Positions 16,804 through 23,683 of a stretch of DNA of 33,017 nt are shown in pieces. The position numbers and the translations under genes are program-made. Where the stretch lies: positions 1 through 33,017 of the forward strand of contig CADEEZ010000023.1 in NCBI GenBank assembly GCA_902826485.1, read 5' to 3'. Numbering within the stretch: the stretch's first letter is position 1; each line of letters begins with the position of its first letter. Source of the DNA: an uncultured Gammaproteobacteria bacterium. Its GTDB lineage: Bacteria > Pseudomonadota > Gammaproteobacteria > Berkiellales > Berkiellaceae. The notes below the pieces were generated by a model. The model saw only the letters and a program-made list of their open reading frames with translations, made no database searches and was not told the DNA's origin.

Positions 16804-18198
16804 ATGAATCCTAAACAAACAAAATTAATTCCAATTGGTTGGGAAGAATGGGTTTCTTTACCGGAACTTAATCTTTTAGCTATTAAGGCAAAAGTAGATA
16901 CCGGCGCCAAAACCTCGGCGCTACATGCTTTTATGGTTGAAAAAATTGAAGAAGATGGCCAACAAAAAGTTCGTTTTGGTATTCATCCCATACCAGAACG
17001 GCCCGACATTGAAATCTACTGCAAAGCAACATTGGTTGCCGAAAGAGAGGTAACAAGCTCAAGTGGTCACACGGAATTAAGATATGTTATTAGAACGATG
17101 GTTCAGTTAGGTGAAAAAACTTGGCCCATTGAAATATCCCTCACGAATCGTGAAACCATGTCCTATCGTATGCTTTTAGGCAGAACTGCCTTAGAAGGCA
17201 GACTTGCTGTCTTGCCTCAAGCCTCGCATTTGTTTGGTGAACTTTCTCCTCATGTTTATGACAAAGTCAGCAGTGAACCCCATAAACGAAAATTAAAGAT
17301 AGGCGTCCTTAGTCGAGAGCCTGACAGTTATTCGACCGAAAGAATGGTGCAGGCTGCACGTGCGAGAGGTCATGATGTCCAAGTTATTAACACCACTCGT
17401 TGTTATATTAAGGTAACCGCTAGTAAGTCTAGTGTACATTATTTGGGACAAGAGCTTGAAAAATTTGATGCTATTATTCCTCGAATTGGTGCCTCTATCA
17501 CTTTTTATGGTATGGCAGTATTAAGACAGTTCGAATCTATGAATACCTACTGTTTAAATAGCTCCCTGGGCATTATTCGTTCGAGGGATAAACTGTTTGC
17601 GCATCAAATTTTAGGGCGAGGGGGCATTGGCATGCCCGTTACCGTGTTTGGACACGTGCCCGGAGACATGACAGAGCTCATTAGCTTGGTGGGAGGTGCT
17701 CCGCTTGTGATTAAATTACTGGAAGGCACACAAGGCCGGGGCGTCGTTTTAGCTGAAACTTCTAAAGCGGCTCAGGCCGTGATTCAGGCATTCCGGGGAT
17801 TAAAAGCCAATTTTATTGTTCAAGAATATATTAAAGAAAGTGCTGGCAGAGATATTCGTTGTATTGTTTTGGGAAATAAAGTGATTGCGGCGATGGAACG
17901 TATTTCACAAGAAGGCGATTTTCGAAGTAATTTACATCAGGGCGGTAAATCATTTAAAGTGAAAATTACCTCAGAAGAGCGTAAGACAGCGGTAAAGGCT
18001 GCTAAATTACTGGGATTACACTTTGCTGGTGTGGATATGCTCAGAACACAAGCGGGTCCAAAATTATTAGAAGTAAATTCTTCCCCCGGTTTAGAAGGCA
18101 TTGAACGAACCACGAAAAAAGACATTGCTGGGGCAGTAATTGATTATATTGAACAAAATGCGCGGCCTATTTACACTAAGCATATATTAGGTAGCTAA
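16804..18198 (+). CDS. Fused RimB-type protease domain plus RimK-type ATP-grasp glutamate ligase
   Basis: A 464-residue two-domain protein. Residues about 8-145 are the RimB/'ATP-dependent zinc protease' domain (PF05618), recognised by [28 protein letters not shown] and [16 protein letters not shown]; the DTGA motif recalls retropepsins. Residues about 165-455 are a RimK-like ATP-grasp ligase, with [34 protein letters not shown] and the metal-binding [14 protein letters not shown] (Glu423, Asn425). RimK adds glutamates to the C-terminus of ribosomal protein S6. In Pseudomonas the rimA-rimB-rimK genes are separate and tune translation; here the last two are one polypeptide. Start ATG 16804 lacks a strong ribosome site. 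It is transcribed alone. Confidence 0.88.
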   Translation: MNPKQTKLIPIGWEEWVSLPELNLLAIKAKVDTGAKTSALHAFMVEKIEEDGQQKVRFGIHPIPERPDIEIYCKATLVAEREVTSSSGHTELRYVIRTMVQLGEKTWPIEISLTNRETMSYRMLLGRTALEGRLAVLPQASHLFGELSPHVYDKVSSEPHKRKLKIGVLSREPDSYSTERMVQAARARGHDVQVINTTRCYIKVTASKSSVHYLGQELEKFDAIIPRIGASITFYGMAVLRQFESMNTYCLNSSLGIIRSRDKLFAHQILGRGGIGMPVTVFGHVPGDMTELISLVGGAPLVIKLLEGTQGRGVVLAETSKAAQAVIQAFRGLKANFIVQEYIKESAGRDIRCIVLGNKVIAAMERISQEGDFRSNLHQGGKSFKVKITSEERKTAVKAAKLLGLHFAGVDMLRTQAGPKLLEVNSSPGLEGIERTTKKDIAGAVIDYIEQNARPIYTKHILGS

Positions 18199-18250
18199 TA
18201 TACTTTAGTAGGTGTTTATACTAAAACATCATAAAAATACCGAAAAACAG

Positions 18251-18278
18251 TTTACAAGATAATTTTCTCGATTATAAT
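18251..18278 (+). promoter_or_regulatory. Sigma-70-type promoter for the alanine-rich lipoprotein gene
   Basis: TTTACA (18251-18256) and a perfect TATAAT (18273-18278) are separated by 16 bases, about 128 bases upstream of the lipoprotein ATG. This predicts a leader of roughly 120 bases; complementary CTATG/CATAG segments inside it could form a loose stem. Confidence 0.5.
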
Positions 18279-18405
18279 TCTCTCATAACTTAACTGTGAC
18301 CCTATGTGACTGTTGAGTTCTAGCATAGGCGGGTATTAGTATCCAACTAGCTTTAATTTTTTAATATTAACAATTTTCATATACCTTAACCGAGCGAGGG
18401 ATGGC

Positions 18406-18729
18406 ATGAAGAAAATTATACTTGCTACAACCGTATGTTTGTTAGCACTTGGCATTACTGCTTGTAAAGATCAGAAGAAAGATGAAACTTCTACTGCTCA
18501 AGAACAAGTTGCACCAGCCGGTGAAGAAAACAAAGCTGAAGGCACTGCTGCTGAAATGGGCAAAAAAGTAGACGATGCTGTTACTGACGTTAAAAAAGAC
18601 GTTGATAACGCTGCAGCTGCTGCTCACGCTCAAGATGCTGCTCATGATGCTGCTGTTGCAAAAGACGCCGCTAAAGATGCTGCTAGTTCCGCAGAGTCTG
18701 CTAAAGACGCTGCTGCTCCTGCACACTAA
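18406..18729 (+). CDS. Alanine-rich lipoprotein with LEA-like helix
   Basis: A 107-residue lipoprotein: signal peptide MKKIILATTVCLLALG and lipobox ITAC (Cys20), then a Glu/Lys/Gln-rich linker and an Ala/Asp/Lys-rich amphipathic helix (about residues 50-102: VDDAVTDVKKDVDNAA, DAAVAKDAAKDAASSAESA). The composition resembles stress-associated LEA-like or YtxH-like proteins and small outer-membrane lipoproteins that brace the cell wall. The function is not known. It has its own promoter with a good TATAAT box and a clear terminator directly downstream, which suggests a strongly expressed single-gene transcript. Confidence 0.8.
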   Translation: MKKIILATTVCLLALGITACKDQKKDETSTAQEQVAPAGEENKAEGTAAEMGKKVDDAVTDVKKDVDNAAAAAHAQDAAHDAAVAKDAAKDAASSAESAKDAAAPAH

Positions 18730-18751
18730 ACAAATAATTTATTATTTGTTT
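18728..18751 (+). other. AT-only hairpin starting in the lipoprotein stop codon
   Basis: Ten-base arms at 18728-18737 and 18742-18751 around a TTTA loop are perfectly complementary. The first arm includes two bases of the TAA stop codon. It precedes the GC-rich terminator hairpin by six bases and may help protect the 3' end of the message. Confidence 0.45.
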
Positions 18752-18757
18752 TGCTGG

Positions 18758-18781
18758 AAGGGCCTGTTTACAGGCCCTTTT
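18758..18781 (+). terminator. Rho-independent terminator of the lipoprotein gene
   Basis: Nine-base arms AAGGGCCTG (18758-18766) and CAGGCCCTT (18771-18779) enclose the loop TTTA and are followed by TT. The T-tract is short (four T including the arm end). The hairpin spans the last three codons and stop of the convergent PEBP gene, whose TAA is read from the loop (18768-18770). Confidence 0.7.
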
Positions 18782-19235
18782 CGTATGTGCCAATAAATTG
18801 CGCTTCCCCGACGATTTTCTTTTCTATATTTTTTAAAAGCGTTTCTTTAGTTGGTTGCTTTAAATCAGGCAAAAGACTATCGATAGCATATAATTTAAAA
18901 AAATATCGATGACGACCTATAGGTGGACAAGGTCCTCTATAACCGATTCGTTTCCAATCATTAAGGCCTTCAAATGTACCTGCGGGTAAAGTATGGCCTG
19001 TATTTTGTTTTAGGCCCGTGCTATTGATAGGAAGGTTATAAACTAGCCAATGCACCCAAGTCATTTTAGGTGCTTTGGGATCAGGGGCATCGGGATCATC
19101 TACGATGAGCACAAGACTTTTTGCTTCTTTAGGAATATTTTCCCATTTGAGTTCGGGAGAGATGTCTGAGGATTCACAGGTAAAGATTTTTGGGATAGAT
19201 TGACCATCTAAAAAGTCGGGTGAATAAAATTTCAT
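18768..19235 (-). CDS. YbhB/YbcL-type Raf-kinase-inhibitor-like (PEBP) protein
   Basis: A phosphatidylethanolamine-binding-protein fold of 155 residues from the start chosen here. The ligand-pocket motifs are LVLIVDDPDAPDPKAP, TWVHWLVYNLP and GPCPPIGRHRYFFKLYA. Bacterial members (E. coli YbhB and YbcL) have no settled enzymatic role; some modulate host kinase signalling. The frame can be extended 27 codons upstream to 19316, but the family starts at MKFYSPDF-like sequence, a GTGAGAA site precedes ATG 19235, and the longer form would overlap the start of the divergent lipoprotein gene. No signal peptide is seen in the short form. The coding end lies inside a terminator hairpin shared with the convergent gene. 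Confidence 0.88.
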   Translation of the reverse strand: MKFYSPDFLDGQSIPKIFTCESSDISPELKWENIPKEAKSLVLIVDDPDAPDPKAPKMTWVHWLVYNLPINSTGLKQNTGHTLPAGTFEGLNDWKRIGYRGPCPPIGRHRYFFKLYAIDSLLPDLKQPTKETLLKNIEKKIVGEAQFIGTYEKGL

Positions 19236-19308
19236 TTTTTTATTCTCACTTATTAAAAAAATAAACTTGGGTACATAACCAATATAGTCGTAACAAAGGT
19301 TTAATAAC

Positions 19309-19728
19309 ATGTTCAAAATAATTTATGCAACCCTCTCTGTGATCTTGCTACAAATTTTATTGCAAGGCTGCTCTCCGGTTTATAAAACTAACTATATCTA
19401 TCATCCTGTTAAATCACCTAAAGCCAGTGTGTGTGCTAATCAGTGTTTAGAGCAAAAACAAACTTGTCATAGCCAATGTCTGGATTTACAACGCCAATGT
19501 GAGCGTGATGCGAATATGCTTGCAGTCGCCTCTGATTTGATTAAACCCCAATCTGACACAACCTCTACTATCAGTTCAAGTCGCACGACTTTATTAAATG
19601 ATTGTTATAAGCATGCGGATAAATGTGAATTATCTTGTGATGTCAATCATAAGTTATGTCATGAAAATTGTGGTGGTGAAGTCACTGTTCAAAAAATTTG
19701 TGTTAGAAATTGTGACAAAATTAAATAA
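19309..19728 (+). CDS. Lipoprotein with mirror-symmetric cysteine ladder
   Basis: Unrecognised 139-residue protein with a signal peptide and lipobox LLQGC (Cys21). The mature part has twelve further cysteines. Two helical segments carry five each: Cys42, 46, 53, 57, 64 and Cys99, 106, 110, 117, 121. The spacing 4-7-4-7 is followed by its exact reverse 7-4-7-4, so nested pairs (42-121, 46-117, 53-110, 57-106, 64-99) all sum to 163. This predicts an antiparallel two-helix hairpin held by up to five disulfides, with a Ser/Thr-rich turn at about 80-95. A last CX3C pair (131, 135) follows. It would be oxidised in the periplasm. The function is unknown. Confidence 0.8.
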   Translation: MFKIIYATLSVILLQILLQGCSPVYKTNYIYHPVKSPKASVCANQCLEQKQTCHSQCLDLQRQCERDANMLAVASDLIKPQSDTTSTISSSRTTLLNDCYKHADKCELSCDVNHKLCHENCGGEVTVQKICVRNCDKIK

Positions 19729-19769
19729 TTTAACCTTTCCTACTCTCTAGTGCCGCTCTCTGCCCCCAA

Positions 19770-19797
19770 CGTGCCGCGGCTTGTCCGCGGCATCCAG
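19770..19797 (+). repeat. REP-type palindrome (family B, copy 2)
   Basis: The 28-base element has arms 19772-19779 and 19785-19792 and is the inverse of copy 1 at 14613-14640 with a single difference. It sits between the convergent ends of the cysteine lipoprotein gene and the 1230-aa ankyrin gene. A 9-bp AT-only inverted repeat (19803-19811 with 19820-19828) follows it. Confidence 0.85.
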
Positions 19798-19839
19798 GAT
19801 ATAAATTAAATTCTCAATTATTTAATTTTACAATAACAA

Positions 19840-22800
19840 TTACTTTCTTCGAGGTGAAGTGGGAAGGGTTTCAATACTTATTTCAGATTTTACAGAGTTA
19901 TCAACTTTGTTATCAGAAGATAATTTTTTAAAAGTAGCCGTAAAATTTTTAGTAGGAACTGGTAAAATGGCTTCTCTTTCTTTTGTCAGATCACGTTGTT
20001 GCTCTAAAAGAAGTTTAACTTCTGGCGAATAATAGGAGGGTAAATCAACTAAAATAGGTTCGATCATTTTTAAATTAACAATATCTTGATTTTTTTTGAA
20101 AAAATCTGTTAATTTACCTAAATTATGAAAATTAGTTTGAATAAAATAAAATAATGCACTGTTGCCAAGCTTATTTACCTTTTTAAAATCCGCGCCTTGT
20201 TTTATGAGAATGTCGATCATCTCTTCTGATTGACCAAATTGAATGGCTTTAATTAAGGGTGTTTGGCCTACGGTGTTTTCATCGTTAATGTTTAAACCAG
20301 CTTTAATACCTTGTTCTAATAGGGCTAGGTTGCCATTTTGAGCAGCAAAATGCAATATAGAGTTCATCTCCTTATCTTTCAAATTAAAATTAGGTTTAGC
20401 ATTGTTGATCAACAAATCAATATTCTCAACATTGTTTAACTCAATGGCATTCATAAACGGGGTTTTACCGTAAACATTCGGTTCGTTTAGATCTAAACCC
20501 TTTTCTAAACAGTAATTAACGACCTCAACGTTTCCAATATTTGTTGCAACATGAAATATGGACTCATTATTTTTATTTTTTAATTTATAATTGGCGTTAT
20601 GTTTTATCAAAAATCTAAACGCCTGGGTCTGATTGCTTTGGACGGCACGCATTAAAGCGGTTTCACCTTCGGATGTAGCCACAACAGCCGTTTCAGGTTC
20701 TTGATTGAGATCATCTTCAATTTTAGTTTGAATGTTTACATCTAAGCCAGCTTCTAAGCAGGTTGTTAAAATTTTGATATTACCCACGGATGCGGCGGTG
20801 TGCAAAATAGTTTCATTCGAAGGAGACATTGCTTTTAAATCAGCATTGTATTTTAATAATAAATCAATGCAATCAGCTTGATTAGATTGAACCGCATTTT
20901 TAATTGGTGTATTTCCATTAATGTCGACAACTTCTGTAGATAATCCCCCTTTTAAACCCAACTCTAATATATCTTTACGTCCCATACTGGCAGCAATATG
21001 CAAAATGTTCTGATTCATATTGCTGTCAATAATATTTATTGAGGCGCCTTTTTTAATCAATATATCGACTAACTTGGCATTATTTATTCTTAGGGCGAAA
21101 AGCAGAATGGGTGAACCATAAATTTTTTCCTTATTAAGATCAAAGTTAGGATTTTTCATTAAAATATCAAAATATTTTTCTTGATCAAGGTGCGAAGAAG
21201 AAAGAATTTTGTTAAGATATTCTGGGTTTGATTCTTGAGGGTTTACGCCTTTAGATAGAAGCAATTCAAACACAGCAGGTTTATTGCTATCAATAGACCA
21301 GTTTAACAACACTTGCACATAAGGGTTGTTTTGAAAATCAAAACTTTTTTGATTAAAAATAAAATTAAAAAGTTCAGCTGAATTTTCTTGCTTAATAATC
21401 CAATTAATCATTTCACCTAGATGTTGACTGAAATCACCTGCCCTAAATGCATTTAGAGAATCAATATTTTTGTCAAATAAGAGATTGATTAAATAATTGT
21501 TAAATAACTTAAATTCGGGCCTATCTTTAAGCTCTTTACTTAATAATTGGTAAAAAATAAAGTCATTATTCCCTGATTTGAAGGCATGGGTTAAATAATG
21601 ATTATTTTCAGATAATTTATAGATGTTACTATCTAACAAGTAATTAACCAGTGTCGAATTTCCTGCTTCTAATGCAATGTCGAAAGGGGTTAATCCTTCA
21701 TTGTTTTTTTGAAGCATCTCATCTTGGAGTAGAAGTTTCATCATTTTCCAATCATCTTTCTTTGCGGCTAAATGAAGCAAAGTGTTGCCCTGCGCATCTT
21801 TGTAATGCTCAACTTGTTCAGTCATACCCAGTTTATATAATAATTCAAGCATTTCTGAATTTTTAGAATTTATGGCGAGGGCAAGATTTTTGGGATCCTG
21901 TTGGTATTGATTAAAATTTACAATACCTTCTTTAATGAGATACTGTACCAGTTTGGTATTACCCGTTTCTATGGCGAGTTCAAATGGGTCAAGTCCTTTA
22001 TTATCTTTTTTTATTAGTAGATTTGGGTATTTTTCGTTTACGGTCTTAAAGAAGGTGGGATCATTGGAGTTAACGGCATAATGCAATAAATTTCGTTCAA
22101 ATTCACCATATACTTCAGTTGACCAATCTGTATTGCTTTTATACTGATCTAAAACAGCTTGAGGGCCACCCATCTTGTCAGTAATAACTTTGAATACATT
22201 GAATTCGGCACTATTTTCTAAATAATGTATTAGATATTTATTGAAATTTCCTGGCGTTGTTTTTAGTACGTCTTCAAGTACAGTTAAGTTACCATTTGTA
22301 ATTAATTCTTTAATAAAAAACTCTTTAGTCTTTTCATCGAAAGAAAAGCCAGATTCTTTGGCAGCGTAATATAAGTCAGCATTTTTAATATTTGACATGA
22401 TCACGATAAGTTCAATACTATTAGAAAGATTGATGTCTATTATTTTGGATTTAAAAATCGTCTTGAATAAAGTATGATTGTTGTGGGATAAATCATTTAA
22501 TACACTTAAACCATTTTTGGTGTTGAATTTATTGTTTTCAATTGAAAAATTAACGAGACTATTTACATCAGGATACTTAAAATTACGTATATTATTTTTA
22601 AGATCTACTATAGTTACATTAAAAGAGATATTGGTCTCATCTCCCGTGGATGCTAGCTTATCAATAATTATAGGTTCAAGTTCTTTTAAAGATCTTGCTG
22701 AGACTTCACCCATTTTAGAATTTGGATCAAAAAAGTAATAAGTCTGTCCATCATTGTATATCGACATAGCATGTTTAGGTCGTGCTATTTTTATTATTTT

Positions 22801-23532
22801 ATTTGAAGGTAACATTGTATTTAATAAAGTGAGAACATTATTTTTGGAAGTAACAAAAGGCATATAAAATTCTTTTACAAAAGGCACAGGGGTGTGACCT
22901 AAATCTGATGTTTTTTTTAATATTTCATCCTTTCGTTCTTGTAGAAACCCTTGTGTTAGCTCTCCAATGTTATTAATTTCGAGGGTGCCTTCAATGGTTT
23001 TATCGATAGATTTTTTTATAACAAACTTGAGCTCTTTATCATTTACTTTTTCTAAATATATCTTGCCAATCTTAGCCGTTTTATCTTTAAATAATTCAGA
23101 CGTTAAAAAGAGCTCAGGTTCTGTTAGGTTTTCTGCAATATTAATAAACTGATGCCAATCGGATTGGTTTGCATCATCAATAATGGTAAATCCTTCTTGC
23201 CCAAACATTATGCCATCATAATATTTCATTATTTTTAAATAGTTCTCATGATCTTTTTTGATCATTTCAGACATAGAAGATGTTTCGTTATTATAATTAG
23301 AAAAATTATTAATATAGCTTAAATGATTATTTTCTAATTTTTCTAAATCTAAATTCGGGTCGACAATAATATCGCTCATTTCATTATATTCTTGAGATTT
23401 TCCATCATACCTAGACAACGCCCACACTAATGCGTCCCCATTACAAAATCCTTCGGGAGAAATTTCCGGTCGCCATTTTTTTCTGTTTATTGTATTAATG
23501 ACTTCAAGTCGCAGATTTTGAGAAATATCCAT
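19840..23532 (-). CDS. YopT/C58-like cysteine-protease-domain protein with long ankyrin array (1230 aa)
   Basis: The N-terminal ~330 residues contain a papain-like Cys-His-Asp set in the order of the YopT (C58) family: SPEGFCNGDALVWAL (Cys30), RPKHAMSIYNDG (His254) and YYFFDPNSKMG (Asp269). The His-Asp spacing of 15 is close to YopT's 16. Ankyrin repeats run from about residue 460 to 1150 with a degenerate middle. Residues 839-1122 form four tandem double-ankyrin units of 67-83 residues (for example NETILHTAASVGN then GETALMRAVQSNQ). The tail is basic and ends TSPRRK. No signal peptide is seen. A GGAAGGA site precedes the ATG. The paralogue just upstream (23684-25921) lacks most of the array. 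Most likely a translocated effector; protease activity is inferred. Confidence 0.85.
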   Translation of the reverse strand: MDISQNLRLEVINTINRKKWRPEISPEGFCNGDALVWALSRYDGKSQEYNEMSDIIVDPNLDLEKLENNHLSYINNFSNYNNETSSMSEMIKKDHENYLKIMKYYDGIMFGQEGFTIIDDANQSDWHQFINIAENLTEPELFLTSELFKDKTAKIGKIYLEKVNDKELKFVIKKSIDKTIEGTLEINNIGELTQGFLQERKDEILKKTSDLGHTPVPFVKEFYMPFVTSKNNVLTLLNTMLPSNKIIKIARPKHAMSIYNDGQTYYFFDPNSKMGEVSARSLKELEPIIIDKLASTGDETNISFNVTIVDLKNNIRNFKYPDVNSLVNFSIENNKFNTKNGLSVLNDLSHNNHTLFKTIFKSKIIDINLSNSIELIVIMSNIKNADLYYAAKESGFSFDEKTKEFFIKELITNGNLTVLEDVLKTTPGNFNKYLIHYLENSAEFNVFKVITDKMGGPQAVLDQYKSNTDWSTEVYGEFERNLLHYAVNSNDPTFFKTVNEKYPNLLIKKDNKGLDPFELAIETGNTKLVQYLIKEGIVNFNQYQQDPKNLALAINSKNSEMLELLYKLGMTEQVEHYKDAQGNTLLHLAAKKDDWKMMKLLLQDEMLQKNNEGLTPFDIALEAGNSTLVNYLLDSNIYKLSENNHYLTHAFKSGNNDFIFYQLLSKELKDRPEFKLFNNYLINLLFDKNIDSLNAFRAGDFSQHLGEMINWIIKQENSAELFNFIFNQKSFDFQNNPYVQVLLNWSIDSNKPAVFELLLSKGVNPQESNPEYLNKILSSSHLDQEKYFDILMKNPNFDLNKEKIYGSPILLFALRINNAKLVDILIKKGASINIIDSNMNQNILHIAASMGRKDILELGLKGGLSTEVVDINGNTPIKNAVQSNQADCIDLLLKYNADLKAMSPSNETILHTAASVGNIKILTTCLEAGLDVNIQTKIEDDLNQEPETAVVATSEGETALMRAVQSNQTQAFRFLIKHNANYKLKNKNNESIFHVATNIGNVEVVNYCLEKGLDLNEPNVYGKTPFMNAIELNNVENIDLLINNAKPNFNLKDKEMNSILHFAAQNGNLALLEQGIKAGLNINDENTVGQTPLIKAIQFGQSEEMIDILIKQGADFKKVNKLGNSALFYFIQTNFHNLGKLTDFFKKNQDIVNLKMIEPILVDLPSYYSPEVKLLLEQQRDLTKEREAILPVPTKNFTATFKKLSSDNKVDNSVKSEISIETLPTSPRRK
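20167..21018 (-). repeat. Four tandem double-ankyrin units in the 1230-aa protein
   Basis: Within the coding sequence, residues 839-905, 906-988, 989-1055 and 1056-1122 each consist of one ankyrin of the type xxxILHxAAxxGN followed by one of the type GxTPxxxAVQSNQ. The alternation implies duplication of a two-repeat unit rather than of single repeats. The second unit carries an extra ~16 residues (DDLNQEPETAVVATSE) between its two ankyrins. Confidence 0.75.
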
Positions 23533-23683
23533 GCTTAAATCCTTCCATTTACACGGTAACTATATAGTTTCGACTGATTTATGGAGGTTAAGTTCAGTTG
23601 AGTAAAGTAGCTTATATATTACCAAACATCTAGATAGTGGTATGTCAAGCTTGTCTGTCAGCTTTTAAGAAAAGATGAATATT

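Noticed and set aside
18442..18796. Open frames on both strands over the alanine-rich lipoprotein gene
   Set aside because: They are by-products of the GCT/GAT-rich codons; only the frame with signal peptide and lipobox is credible.
19236..19316. 27-residue N-terminal extension of the PEBP protein
   Set aside because: It lies outside the conserved family start, lacks a ribosome site and overlaps the start of the divergent lipoprotein gene.
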